64,000 nt of DNA from Imbricaverruca yamaguchii (GCA_034440575.1 JAOTOL010001604.1:1346001-1410000); one strand, 5' to 3'. Positions 34,441-46,728 are shown, numbered from the stretch's first letter. The notes: generated by a model not told the origin, from the sequence alone. Numbers and translations are program-made.

Positions 34441-36162
34441 GGAACTAGCGACGTCAGCCCGTTTACTCCGGCGACCTGATACCTAGGACGTTTTTCAGGC
34501 GACTGAGACTGAGACTTTCAGCGACTTCAGGTGTCCGGAGACACTGCGTCGACTGGACACCGTCTCTGCGCTGCCGCCATCGCTGACACAAGAACTGAAG
34601 ACAAGGCTTTCAGGAATCTGTCAGCTGCAGTGACCAGTTGGCGCAGAAGAGCTTCATCAGACTACAGCGATAGTGCTGCCAAAGCCGCATGTGGCAGCCG
34701 TTGAAAATAGTCTTCAACAGCTCACGGACGTGTGGGGGCATCTCCTGCATACCCCGTTAGGAGTGAATACACAAGAGCAGCTGGAACGGCTTCTGGTCCC
34801 TGAGATGCTGGCAGGCTGGATTCCAGGAGGGCCGCTCGCGATTGCGCCAACCAAAGCCTCGGGGAGTCATCAAGGGCCACGAAATTGGACGTCTGGGCCG
34901 TGATATCTGCACCTGCGTGGTGATCGACACAGAAAGAAGGCCTACCACCAGCAGGCCGAACTTGGCGCTGTCTTCTTGGATTCCAGCCACCCGAAACGCA
35001 CAATCCGTCTGCGTCGGCTAGAGGTCTGTCTTCTCCGGAGAAAGGAGAAAGGAGAAAGCTGTGATAGCCTGAATGCGGCCAGCTGCCGGCTTGCAGATCC
35101 AGGTGCCAGGGACAGATATAGGGGTAGGAACTGGGAGCATGTGCCCTCTCCCAAGGAAAGCGGCCGCTCCTCCGGCCGGGAAAAGGCGCACATCCGGGAA
35201 AGCTCGTGTTGGCCCCCTACTTGTTTTAGTAAGAAGCGCTCCTCCGACAGAAAGCTCCTTTTCAGTGATCTCGAATGGACCCGCTGGATCTTTTTTTAGC
35301 CGGAGGCTCCCCTCGAAAGGAAAGGACCCGCTCCAGAAATTGTCATGAGAGGAACTTGGTCTCTGGAGGGGAGCCTCTAGCTTAATAATTTGAGGGGTGG
35401 GTGCACTCGGACCTTATCGGAGGGCCGCCTTTGCCTTCCAAGGTGCGCCTCTGGCTAAACAATTCGAGGGTATGCACTTGGGCATACTGAAAGGGCGTCT
35501 TTTCCTCTGAGATGGGTGCCATTGGATGAAAAAAAAATCGATAAGGATACATTCGAGCCTTCCCGAAAGACTTCCCGGCCGAAGAGGGGCCAATTTCCAT
35601 GAGGGCACTTACCCTCAGTGCCACCCCTGTATGCGCCCATGCCTACATGTGCATTCGCAGTGGCGCCCCTTCATAAAAGCGCTCCTGTGACAATTCATGA
35701 ATCTGTCTCTGACAGGAGTCCCCAGCACTGGCAGAGCTGCTGCGCCGAGAACGATAAAATGCTGAGCTTTGAGCATTATTTTTTTTTGCACATCCTAGCC
35801 CTTTCCTGGGGTGACAACATGGTGCATGACCCGTCACTCGATGCCGAATCTTCATCATGGGGAATAAATTGTGTTCCGGTATATTCTTCGCTCCATGTGT
35901 AGTAAATGTCTCTTTTGTATCCTTGACTTGTACTATAAGTACTGCTTTGGCTATTTCGCATGCACGTCCGTACTTGGCGAGCGGCGATACATATGTATTT
36001 TATCACATAAGACATATAAAACAAAGAGATATAAGGAATGAATACTTCTTAGAAGAGCTACAGATACCTGATCATTGATATCATGCAATGGATGAGCATT
36101 ATAAATGTTAGTTGAATTACGAGCCTTACGCTCATAATAAAACGAAGTCGAAATTAATCCAG

Positions 36163-36307
36163 ACATATTTCGCTTCCGGACAGTCTGCAGTAGCTACCGT
36201 AGAACAAGACCAAAGAACTCCAAGAACTCCACTCCAAAGAACTGAATTATTTGGACATGTTCTACGGTATCTACTGAAGACGCTTCGGAAGCGAAATATA
36301 TCTAGAT
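36163..36307. mobile_element. Foldback or MITE-like hairpin
   Basis: Arms of ~48 bp (36163-36210 and 36258-36307) are about 85% complementary, beginning ATATTTCGCTTCCG and including CAGTAG(C/A)TACCGTAGAACA. No coding capacity. The exact ends and target duplication are unclear. Confidence 0.65.
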
Positions 36308-36483
36308 GTTTTCGACGTCATATTATTATTAGCATAATGATGGAAATTCACATAATAGCTACAAAGACCAACAAAATAATACAAAAGCAGCGAAGTAGTG
36401 CACATGCAATGAACACTAAACTTTCACACACTCACAGTAAAATAAACGTTCACACATTTAGTGAACGATAGATTAAAACCATC

Positions 36484-36558
36484 TTAATGACATAAAGACA
36501 TAAAGACATGAAAGATTAGTGCAACTATGAGCCACAAGGGCCCTTCTTGGTTGCACTC
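36484..36558 (-). mobile_element. Extreme 3' tail of a CR1 copy
   Basis: Only ~75 bp of the CR1 3' UTR remains (GTGCAACTATGAGCCACAAG block), with the clearest terminal octamers: ACATAAAG twice on the plus strand. This is a very short 5'-truncated insertion. Confidence 0.85.
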
Positions 36559-38842
36559 TTAACTTAACTGCCGTGGTATCAGTGAATGAGACAGCCAGTA
36601 AGTGTCGCTGCACATTTCATATCTTGCACTGTACTTACCTGCTGTTATTCCGGCATTCTCGTTCGCAGAAACCACGCTTGCTCGCATGCGGCCAGATATT
36701 GTTCCCAGCGTTGCTTTTTCCCCTATCCATGCGTACCGGATTCCTTTCCTAGACAGTTGTAGTCTCGCACTATCAGTACATCTTCAAGATTGATAGTCTA
36801 CGTAGCAAGTGTACGTCTGTGATAATACAGGCAGCAAGTGTGCATCTGCAAGGTTTTCGTTGGACGATGTCCAGGGGCCAAATTCAATATCGACAATATT
36901 TGTTCTGCTACTTAAGCTTAGAATCGATGCTAGACATGGGTCGAGATCCCCTTTACATCGCTCACGACGGCTGCTTCATTCCATCCCATACATACCGTTA
37001 CAAGTAGGGCACTGGTACTGGTAACGTGGTTGAGGTTACAGAGGTGTAATATGATCGGCTACAGGGGTGTGATATGGTTACACCCTAATTTGTGCGTATA
37101 TTCATGGTGTTGTAGTCTGGCTCCTTGGTGGGGGATCGGCAGCCTTACCTCTCAGTTGTGTGCTATGTGCCTCTCAGTTTATTAAAGGCAGATGCGTAGT
37201 ATTATTTTGTTAATCAAGGAATTTTACAACAGCCATCACACCTTCATATTTTCATGGCACTAGAATGTGAAGGTTAGAAAAGGTCTGATTTGATTTAGAT
37301 TGCCAGATATAGCCATATTCAGCACGCATCGTCAACAGCTGTTTCTCAGGCAGCGTTCACCTTACGTGGTTATACTGGCTGTTTAGATAGAGTGAGCGAA
37401 CGTTGCGAACGAACGCAGTGATACAGATGGCATCACCCACTTGGTCTTGCTTGCTTGAATTTTGAGGATATCTTGAACTCGGCCTCTTTTCAGGTGGTAT
37501 TGGCATTAGATGAACAGACGTGAAGAGACTACGCACTACGTTAGGTAGATTTAACCGGTAACTGCACTTGATATGGATCAAGTATTGCCATTCTTTTCAT
37601 GTCAATGAAGAACCCAAATATTATCTCAACTCGATTAAAGTTACATATAAGAACCACACATCATATATTTTATGTCCGAACACAGTTCGTCCCCCTGTCT
37701 CGATGTGTGTAATGCATATTGGTATAATCGGAGCACCGATTCCCGACATGTGTGTGTGTGTTTGTGTGTGTGTGCTTCTGTCTTGCCCAAAATATTAATA
37801 TTATAATATGTTAATAGTTCGCAATTACGCACGCGTGATGGTGGGTTCGTAGATTGTGAAGTGGCTTTGCTCGTAGATATATAAGCAACGGAGAAAACGT
37901 GGCTGGTGAACTCTTCCACACAGATAGACAGGGGCGTTTCGAAAATTGTATTCGCTGTTTTCTTGTCCGGCTTCCAATTGCGCACGACAATTTTCTGCCC
38001 CGGAAGTGATAAACTGGACTTCTAGACGTGTAGTTGTATTTTTTCAAGATTAGCATCACATAAATTGCAAATTCATCCTATCAGCAGATTAAGTGGTATA
38101 ATCCAGTGTACAAACATAATTGAGAATGGGTCGATTAGCATATCGATATTATACAAAACCACGCATGGGACGGGAGGCCCATGGCCATAAGATTTATAAA
38201 ACCATTGAAGATACAAACACACAATTTGGAGGGTGGATTACGGATGCAGTTAAATCGCTTCAGTACAAATCGCATGACCCTAGACCTTTGGGGTCAAATG
38301 AGGTAATCGGCTGCCTCACCGTACCGCCGCTCCACCACACCGATGAGGAATTTGTGACCTTGAACGCTCGCCGGTCGCCGCCAGGTCGGGAGATTCGGCA
38401 TCCCCGCAGTTCTTATATTTACTAACAGATTTCGAACTTTTGTTGCATAGGGTGCACGTATCGATTTTTCAGTCACAACACTACTTTACAATATCATCGC
38501 CCGTTTATGAGATAACATTTTTTTAAACCTGAGAGTTTGGCGGATTCCCCCCTCCCCCCTCCGATGCGGGTGTTCATCTTATACCACCCACATCCCATGC
38601 GTACATGAACCCTGTAGCACTTTTCCCCCTCCCCCGCCAATAATTTTCACAAAACACCTATGCTGATTAGTGCATCACACAAATTTGCCTTAATCATGGA
38701 AAATTGACCTTTTAGTGAAGCCACTGTCGGCGCAGTTAGCCGGTGATGAACCTGCATCATTTTGGACATCAGGTGATGGTCACAGCATCTACAGAAAGGT
38801 CACAGGGCTGGATAACTTGGTCAGTGTGCTGAAAAGCGTACA
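36559..38842. other. Intron, no supported gene
   Basis: A (GT)n run lies at 37749-37772. A 101-codon plus-strand frame (38120-38425) has no recognised features. Confidence 0.4.
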
Positions 38843-39313
38843 CTAATCATAAAACGTATCGGAGTTTATATTGTTCCGTAAATTTGTGGTACCACAGTCC
38901 ACGGAACAATTTTTTTCTTCACCAGATGTATCCGATGTTCCGAGAATTTCACGAAGTTTGACAACGGCTCGGTCGTGATAATCGAGTGCATGCGAACGTT
39001 GCGTGTCTCCGATCATCACTGACATCAGGCCTTGGACCTTTGGAAGCAATTTTTTTTTTGCTACAATGCCTGCTAATTTTGGTTCGAAAGCCGAAAACTG
39101 TCCAAAGCTCAGCCACAATGTTTTGAGGCTGGAGGGAACTGCCACTTTTGTTCCCATCACCATGGCGACGGCCATGCCGACCATTACCGGAAGGCAGTCC
39201 AATACATGAGCGAGCGACGAATCACACATTTTACAGGATCCAACTGGCGCGTGTTTCACAACGGCGATCAGCAGAAGCCAGCTTGGCTTCAAGTCACGTG
39301 CAAGACGGCGCAT
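38843..39313 (-). CDS. Hypothetical 156-residue ORF
   Basis: An intact frame from ATG at 39313-39311 to a stop at 38843. It is the longest non-repetitive, non-LINE, non-zinc-finger frame in the window. It has a hydrophobic segment (HVLDCLPVMVGMAVAMVMGT), then a lysine-rich middle (AGIVAKKKLLPKVQ) and a polar tail. No family was recognised. It could be an intron-embedded gene, a mobile-element remnant or chance; its upstream end approaches the repeat at 39.43 kb. Base composition is typical of the surroundings and not the GC-rich style of the zinc-finger exons, which argues against it being part of that gene. Confidence 0.3.
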   Translation of the reverse strand: MRRLARDLKPSWLLLIAVVKHAPVGSCKMCDSSLAHVLDCLPVMVGMAVAMVMGTKVAVPSSLKTLWLSFGQFSAFEPKLAGIVAKKKLLPKVQGLMSVMIGDTQRSHALDYHDRAVVKLREILGTSDTSGEEKNCSVDCGTTNLRNNINSDTFYD

Positions 39314-39429
39314 ACACGCTCAAACGTCAGTATCGGCGTGTCGTTACAAGTGGCTGCAGCAAACCGGCCTCAAGAGTCGCCGGAAGCGCGCGTACACCAA
39401 TGGCATGCCGGCTGGTCGCCGCACCTGAA

Positions 39430-39720
39430 TGTGATTGGCTGGCAGCCGTCCAGTCAGAGGTTATGCTCCGCCAGATGGTCCGCGCGTGAGCTGTGAGTGG
39501 TTGGCAGCCGTCCAGTCAGAGGTTATGCTCCGCCAGATGGTCCGCGCGTGAGCTGTGATTGGCTGGCAGCCGTCCAATCACAGGTTATGCTTCGCCAGAT
39601 GGTCCGCGCGTGAGCTGTGAGTGGTTGGCAGCCGTCCAGTCAGAGGTTATGCTCCGCCAGATGGTCCGCGCGTGAGCTGTGAGTGGCTGGCGGCCGTCCA
39701 GTCAGAAGTAATGCTCCGCC
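39430..39720 (+). repeat. 62-bp tandem repeat, ~4 copies
   Basis: Unit GTTATGCTCCGCCAGATGGT..., with a recurring TGGCAGCCGTCCAGTCAGAG. It abuts the 36-bp array, and its CTCCGCCA end resembles that unit. Confidence 0.85.
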
Positions 39721-40670
39721 ACGTCTGTGTGTGGTCCCATCTCTGTGGTCTCCGCCACGTCTGTGTGTGGTCGCGGCTGTGTGGTCTCCGCCACGTCTGT
39801 GTGTGGTCGCGGCTGTGTGGTCTCCGCCACGTCTGTGTGTGGTCGCGGCTGTGTGGTCTCCGCCACGTCTGTGTGTGGTCCCATCTCTGTGGTCTCCGCC
39901 ACGTCTGTGTGTGTGGTCGCATCGTGGGGTTGTGGTCTCCGCCACTGTGTGTGGTCTGTGGTTGGTCCCATCTTGTGGTCTCCGCCACGTCTGTTGTGGT
40001 CGCGGCTGTGTGGTCTCCGCCACGTCTGTGTGTGGTCCCATCCGTCTGTGTGTTGGTTGTGGTCTCCGCCACGTCTGTGTGTGGTCGCGGCTGTGTGGTC
40101 TCCGCCACGTCTGTGTGTGGTCGCGGCTGTGTGGTCTCCGCCACGTCTGTGTGTGGTCCCATCTCTGTGGTCTCCGCCACGTCTGTGTGTGGTCGCGGCT
40201 GTGTGGTCTCCGCCACGTCTGTGTGTGGTCCCATCTCTGTGGTCTCTGCCACGTCTTGTGTGGGCGTCTGTGTGTGGTCCCATCTCTGTGGTCTCCGCCA
40301 CGTCTGTGTGTGGTTTGTGGTCTCCGCGTCTGTGTGTGGTCCCATCTCTGTGGTCTCCGCCACGTCTGTGTGTGGTCGCGGCTGTGTGGTCTCCGCCACG
40401 TCTGTGTGTGGTCCCATCTCTGTGGTCTCCGCCACGTCTGTGTGTGGTCGCATCTCTGTGGTCTCCGCCACGTCTGTGTGTGGTCCCATCTCTGTGGTCT
40501 CCGCCACGTCTGTGTGTGGTCCCATCTCTGTGGTCTCCGCCACGTCTGTGTGTGGTCGCGGCTGTGTGGTCTCCGCCACGTCTGTGTGTGGTCCCATCTC
40601 TGTGGTCTCCGCCACGTCTGTGTGTGGTCCCATCTCTGTGGTCTCCGCCACGTCTGTGTGTGGTCGTGGT
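39716..40670 (-). repeat. 36-bp minisatellite, ~26 copies, running out of an exon
   Basis: On the minus strand the unit ACCACACACAGACGTGGCGG (plus AGACCACAGAGATGGG or AGACCACACAGCCGCG) encodes a stop-free 12-residue repeat DVAETTEMGPHT/DVAETTQPRPHT in the frame of the exon at 40862. It could therefore be translated, or it could be intronic from the first GAC|GTGGCG. Confidence 0.93.
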
Positions 40671-40862
40671 CGCGGCTGGACGGTCGCCATCCAGCCAGAC
40701 TCCAGGAACGCCTCCACCAGCCGCTCGAAGCGTGCGATCTCGCTGAGCGCCTCAGCGCTGACCTGCGACCTCGGCTGGGTCGGCTGGGTCAGCTGAGTTG
40801 GCCGATCGCCGGCAGGCTCTTCCGAATCGGCGGCGGAACGCCGCTTATTGCGCGATAGTGCG
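40652..40862 (-). CDS. Minus-strand gene, internal exon merging into 36-bp repeat
   Basis: A strong acceptor (caactcttttcag, from 40863) starts phase 2 with AG|C giving Ser, then ALSRNKRRSAADSEEPAGD. A likely helix follows (VSAEALSEIARFERLVEAFL). The frame continues open into the 36-bp array. The only GT donors on this strand are the weak GAC|GTGGCG sites inside the repeat; the first, at 40652, gives 70 whole codons and phase 0, fitting the exon at 28189. Alternatively the array is translated for up to ~300 more residues. The basic N-terminal patch could be a nuclear signal. Confidence 0.55.
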
Positions 40863-41809
40863 CTGAAAAGAGTTGCAGATGTATCAGTCGCAGCATCGAC
40901 ACATGACACGATGAATATAGTACCTGCCCATTGGTTCCCACCATGACAGTATGGAAAGGGCGCATGTACGTGATCTTGGTGGGAATAGGTACAAGTGAGA
41001 AATTAAACAGTGTATCAATGATATCTGGTATCTGCCCCCTACCATATTCATTCTAGTTGAGCCGGGGCAGAGGCGAACAAATGATCGAATAGTATCCTGA
41101 TAAATCAAATTTAAGCGCAGCAACACACCTTTATATCTTGGTTAGCTATTCTTTGAAATAGACATGTGCCAAATAACACGCCCTAAGTTGTGAAATAAAT
41201 TGTCATAAGAACTCGGTTAAAGCGTATAATCTGATTTTTTATATCACCGATCCCCACTACTCACCAAACTTTATCCAGATCGGGCCATATTAACCCAATA
41301 TCGATCTGGACACTCTTTTTGAATGATGTTCACTTCCATTATTCGCACTGTTGAATTTCACACGGAGGGAAAACAACTGTACGATACTGTACGATACAGC
41401 CGATCAGTGTCCTGGTGGTCATCAGGTACATTTACTATGTTTGCATAGGTGGCGTTCTCCACCACCAATGTCTAGCGTTTCGGTGCTTTTGAGAGGCGAG
41501 TATGACCTCACGACCCCTTGCATGACTGGCTAACGTACGCTGGCCCACACCAGATGGGGAGCCTCGAGTGACGTCACAACGTCGGTGCCATTGGTCGACT
41601 GTGCAAGAGTGTGAACACAGCCACTCCAGCGAGTACACATATACGCTGTCGTTTCTTGGCACTCATTGTTCAACCAATATTTATGCTGCACACTAGCTCT
41701 TTGGGGAAAATTCCCTGTACGTCAGTGCAAGCGAACCGGGCTGTCCCTGTTGCACACATATGGCCGCACACGAGTGTTGCCAGATGCGCCGTCTCGGGTC
41801 GGCCCGCAC
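40863..41809. other. Intron of the minus-strand gene
   Basis: No gene, repeat or RNA feature recognised. Confidence 0.4.
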
Positions 41810-42050
41810 CTGATAAACCGGAGCGGGGTGCGCCGGACCACCGCCGACGGTGAGCAGGGAGAGCGGGGCGGGCGCAGAGCGGGCGTCCTCTCCCGGCCAG
41901 CCGCGGCGCCCGGCGGTGAGCAGGGAGAGCGGGGCGGGCGCAGAGCGGGCGTCCTCTCCCGGCCAGCCGCGGCGCCCGGCGGTGACGTGCAGGGGCTGTC
42001 CGAGTGGTCGCCGAGACACGCCCCGCCCTCCGGGGTGGGCGGGGCCGCGC
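41810..42050 (-). CDS. Minus-strand gene, Pro/Arg/Ser-rich exon with internal duplication
   Basis: A 241-bp exon between acceptor ggtgcctacag and donor TTTATCAG|GTGCGG, phase 1 in (G|GC, Gly) and 2 out (AG|C, Ser). It joins exactly to exons 46530 and 40862. It contains a perfect in-frame 66-bp tandem duplication (41848-41979) giving two copies of a 22-residue Pro/Arg-rich block including GAAAGRERTPALRPPRSPCS, likely disordered. All three minus-strand frames are open in this GC-rich stretch, so the frame was chosen by phase agreement. A CpG-rich promoter-like patch is the alternative reading. Confidence 0.4.
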
Positions 42051-42889
42051 CTGTAGGCACCCCGGTGGGCCGTGTGAGTCGAGTAACGCTGAGTATCTGA
42101 CGGTGAGCCGCGAATACGCGACAAGGTAGCCAGAGGGGCAGCCGAGGGGGCGGGCCCGCGGGACAGGCCCCTCCCCTCCCGTAGCAACTAAGAATGCACG
42201 AGATCAAACAAGAAATCTGTGGATTCTGGTACGCAAAACGAAACTTTTTCTGCGCGCTTTGTGCACCGGAAGCGCTATATTTTTTTATGACATTTTATTT
42301 TTGGTCGGACCCCTTTAAGAATATCCTGGCTACGTCACTAAAGGTAGCACAAGACGGGCGTACGAAGCGCAGAGCACCCTGCTGGAACACTAGGCAGACA
42401 ACCGCCGCCGTCCGGTACCAACCGCCTGGCAAACAACCGCAGAAGCGAGGCTACGGCAGAAGCAATGCGATAGGAAAGTAGCACATTCTCGGAATAGATT
42501 ACCTCCCATTGTTGTCGAAAGTAGTTCAGTAGCATCGTTCGAAAATAATTTGGGACTAATTTAGATGGTCGTTAATTATGAAATGTCAAGTGCTCATAAC
42601 ATTGACCACCGCCGTTGTGCTGTCGTTTTGTTTGGTGACCCTGTAAATACTACCGTGCGATTGCTTTATCCGAAGCCAAATGCTGAGCCAACGAGCCCTT
42701 TGGGCGCCCTTTTGCATTGTACTCTGCTTCCCATGCTTGACACCCCTCTGGCGGCTCCAGTCGAAGTAATATTCTGACATTGATTCTGGTAGCGAGGTTA
42801 TTCATGCGACATGTTGGGATCAAGCGCATAATGCACCGGCAGTTACACTGACACAAGACGGGAGTCCGCATTCTCATACCGACGTCCCG
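42051..42889. other. Intron between exon and 39-bp array
   Basis: No supported gene or recognised repeat. A tract near 42270-42300 is T-rich. Confidence 0.35.
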
Positions 42890-45800
42890 TATGGTCAGCG
42901 GGTGGTGTAATTCCCATACTGAGGTCCTGTATAGTGCACAGGATTCACATACCGAGGTCCTGTATGGTGCGCAGCTGGTGTGTTCACATACCGAGGTCAT
43001 GTATGGTGCGCAGCTGGTGTGTTCACATACCGAGGTCCTGTATGGTGCGCAGCTGGTGTATTCCCATACCGAGGTCCTGTATGGTGCGCAGCTGGTGTGT
43101 TCACATACCGAGGTCCTGTATGGTGCGCAGCTGGTGTGTTCACATACCGAGGTCCTGTATGGTGCACAGGATTCACATACCGAGGTCCTGTATGGTGCGC
43201 AGCTGGTGTGTTCACATACCGAGGTCCTGTATGGTGCACAGGATTCACATACCGAGGTCCTGTATGGTGCGCAGCTGGTGTGTTCCCATACCGAGGTCCT
43301 GTACGGCGCGCAGCTGGTGTGTTCCCATACCGAGGTCCTGTATGGTGCGCAGGTGGTGTAATTCCCATACCGAGGTCCTGTATAGTGCACAGGATTCACA
43401 TACCGAGGTCCTGTATGGTGCGCAGCTGGTGTGTTCACATACCGAGGTCCTGTACGGCGCGCAGCTGGTGTGTTCACATACCGAGGTCCTGTACGGCGCG
43501 CAGCTGGTGTGTTCCCATACCGAGGTCCTGTACGGCGCGCAGCTGGTGTGTTCCCATACCGAGGTCCTGTACGGCGCGCAGCTGGTGTGTTCACATACCG
43601 AGGTCCTGTACGGCGCGCAGCTGGTGTGTTCACATACCGAGGTCCTGTACGGCGCGCAGCTGGTGTGTTCCCATACCGAGGTCCTGTATGGCGCGCAGCT
43701 GGTGTGTTCACATACCGAGGTTGTCGGCGCGCAGCTGGTGTGTTCCATACCGAGGTCCTGTACGGCGCGCAGCTGGTGTGTTCACATACCGAGGTCCTGT
43801 ACGGCGCGCAGCTGGTGTGTTCCATACCGAGGTCCTGTACGGCGCGCAGCTGGTGTGTTCACATACCGAGGTCCTGTAGGCGCGCAGCTGGTGTGTTCAC
43901 ATACCGAGGTCCTGTACGGCGCGCAGCTGGTGTGTTCACATACCGAGGTCTTGTATGGTGCGCAGTGGTGTGTTCACATACCGAGGTCCTGTACGGTGCG
44001 CAGCTGGTGTGTTCACATACCGAGGTCCTGTACGGCGCGCAGCTGGTGTGTTCACATACCGAGGTCGAGGTCCTGTACGGCGCGCAGCTGGTGTGTTCAC
44101 ATACCGAGGTCCTGTACGGCGCGCAGCTGGTGTGTTCATACCGAGGTCCTGTACGGCGCGCAGCTGGTGTGTTCACATACCGAGGTCCTGTACGGCGCGC
44201 AGCTGTGGCGGTGTGACCAGGGGTGTTATACCGAGGTCTGTACGGCGCGCAGCTGGTGTGTTCACATACCGAGGTCCTGTACGGCGCGCAGCTGGTGTGT
44301 TCACATACCGAGGTCCTGTACGGCGCGCAGCTGGTGTGTTCCCATACCGAGGTCCTGTACGGCGCGCAGCTGGTGTGTTCCCATACCGAGGTCCTGTACG
44401 GCGCGCAGCTGGTGTGTTCACATACCGAGGTCCTGTACGGCGCGCAGCTGGTGTGTTCACATACCGAGGGGGGTTGTACGGCGCGCAGCTGGGTGTTTTC
44501 ATACCGAGGTCTGTACGGCGCGCAGCTGGTGTGTTCACATACCGAGGTCCTGTACGGCGCGCAGCTGGTGTGTTCCCATACCGAGGTCCTGTACGGCGCG
44601 CAGCTGGTGTGTTCCATACCGAGGTCCTGTACGGGTAGGCAGCTGGTGTGTTACATACCGAGGTCCTGTACGGCGCGCAGCTGGTGTGTTCTTCCTGGCC
44701 AGCTGGTGTGTTCCCATACCGAGGTCCTGTGGGCGCAGCTGGTGTGTTCCATACCGAGGTCCTGTACGGCGCGCAGCTGGTGTGTTCACATACCGAGGTC
44801 CTGTACGGCGCGCAGCTGGTGTGTTCACATACCGAGGTCCTGTACGGCGCGCAGCTGGTGTGTTCACATACCGAGGTCCTGTACGGCGCGCAGCTGGTGT
44901 GTTCACATACCGAGGTCCTGTACGGCGCGCAGCTGGTGTGTTCCATACCGAGGTCCTGTACGGCGCGCAGCTGGTGTGTTCACATACCGAGGTCCTGTAC
45001 GGCGCGCAGCTGGTGTGTTCACATACCGAGGTCCTGTACGGCGCGCAGCTGGTGTGTTCACATACCGAGGTCCTGTACGGCGCGCAGCTGGTGTGTTCAC
45101 ATACCGAGGTCCTGTACGGCGCGCAGCTGGTGTGTTCACATACCGAGGTCCTGTACGGCGCGCAGCTGGTGTGTTCACATACCGAGGTCCTGTACGGCGC
45201 GCAGCTGGTGTGTTCACATACCGAGGTCCTGTACGGCGCGCAGCTGGTGTGTTCACATACCGAGGTCCTGTACGGCGCGCAGCTGGTGTGTTCCCATACC
45301 GAGGTCCTGTACGGCGCGCAGCTGGTGTGTTCACATACCGAGGTCCTGTACGGCGCGCAGCTGGTGTGTTCACATACCGAGGTCCTGTACGGCGCGCAGC
45401 TGGTGTGTTCCCATACCGAGGTCCTGTACGGCGCGCAGCTGGTGTGTTCACATACCGAGGTCTGCAGTGGTGTGTTCACATACCGAGGTCCTGTACGGCG
45501 CGCAGCTGGTGTGTTCATACCGAGGTCCTGTACGGCGCGCAGCTGGTGTGTTCCCATACCGAGGTCCTGTACGGCGCGCAGCTGGTGTGTTCACATACCG
45601 AGGTCCTGTACGGCGCGCAGCTGGTGTGTTCCCATACCGAGGTCCTGTACGGCGCGCAGCTGGTGTGTTACGAGGTCTGTAGCTGGTGTGTTCCCATACC
45701 GAGGTCTGTACGGCGCGCAGCTGGTGTGTTCACATACCGAGGTCCTGTGATTCATACCAGTTGGCGCGCAGCTGGTGTGTTCACATACCGAGGTCCTGTA

Positions 45801-46545
45801 CGGCGCGCAGCTGGTGTGTTCACATACCGAGGTCCTGTACGGCGCGCAGCTGGTGTGTTCACATACCGAGGTCCTGTACGGCGCGCAGCTGGTGTGTTCC
45901 CATACCGAGGTCCTGTACGGCGCGCAGCTGGTGTGTTCCCATACCGAGGTCCTGTACGGCGCGCAGCTGGTGTGTTCCCATACCGAGGTCCTGTACGGCG
46001 CGCAGCTGGTGTGTTCACATACCGAGGTCCTGTACGGCGCGCAGCTGGTGTGTTCCCATACCGAGGTCCTGTACGGCGCGCAGCTGGTGTGTTCCCATAC
46101 CGAGGTCCTGTACGGCGCGCAGCTGGTGTGTTCACATACCGAGGTCCTGTACGGCGCGCAGCTGGTGTGTTCACATACCGAGGTCCTGTACGGCGCGCAG
46201 CTGGTGTGTTCACATACCGAGGTCCTGTACGGCGCGCAGCTGGTGTGTTCCCATACCGAGGTCCTGTACGGCGCGCAGCTGGTGTGTTCACATACCGAGG
46301 TCCTGTACGGCGCGCAGCTGGTGTGTTCACATACCGAGGTCCTGTACGGCGCGCAGCTGGTGTGTTCCCATACCGAGGTCCTGTACGGCGCGCAGCTGGT
46401 GTGTTCACATACCGAGGTCCTGTACGGCGCGCAGCTGGTGTGTTCCCATACCGAGGTCCTGTACGGCGCGCAGCTGGTGTGTTCCCATACCGAGGTCCTG
46501 TACGGCGCGCAGCTGGTGTGTTCACATACCGAGGTCCTGTACGGC
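42890..46545 (-). repeat. 39-bp minisatellite, over 90 copies, each with a splice donor
   Basis: The minus-strand unit CAGCTGCGCGCCGTACAGGA then CCTCG|GTATGTGAACACAC repeats the last ~25 coding bases, donor and first intron bases of the exon at 46530. The right-hand 44.7-46.5 kb is very homogeneous. The left 42.9-43.4 kb has older variants (TATGGTGC for TACGGCGC; CACAGGATT short units). Deletions cluster near 43.7-44.7 and 45.4-45.8 kb. In frame, skipping the first donor reads GGT ATG TGA, an immediate stop. Very long frames on either strand are products of the 39-bp period. Confidence 0.95.
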
Positions 46546-46728
46546 GCGCAGCTGGTGGTGTCGCCGCTGGCGGATCTGTGTGACCCTCTGCAGGAGGCGG
46601 CGCTCGCTCCGCTGGATGCAGCTGTCCAGTGAGTGCAGCCGCCGCTCCAGCTCTCGCCGGCGGGAGCCCATCAGCTGGCGGCTGGCGTCACTCGGCGTGT
46701 TGGCCGCTGGCAGCTGCAGCGACTGTGC
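46530..46728 (-). CDS. Minus-strand gene, coiled-coil-like exon between two arrays
   Basis: Acceptor tgtactggctgcag (alternative gtcgctgcag, 15 bases further in, exon top 46713) and donor ACCTCG|GTATGTG; phase 0 in, 1 out, 66 whole codons. After AQSLQLPAANTPSDASRQL the peptide is strongly charged and heptad-like (GSRRRELERRLHSLDSCIQR, then SERRLLQRVTQIRQRR), suggesting a coiled coil. It is one of the clearest unique islands between two minisatellites: the 33-bp array on the acceptor side and the 39-bp array on the donor side, each repeating the adjacent splice junction. No named family. Confidence 0.65.

Noticed and set aside
42934..46583. Very long open frames (up to 938 codons) on both strands
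   Set aside because: They arise from the 39-bp (13-codon) period of a minisatellite with no stop in several frames; no non-repeat coding region anchors most of them.
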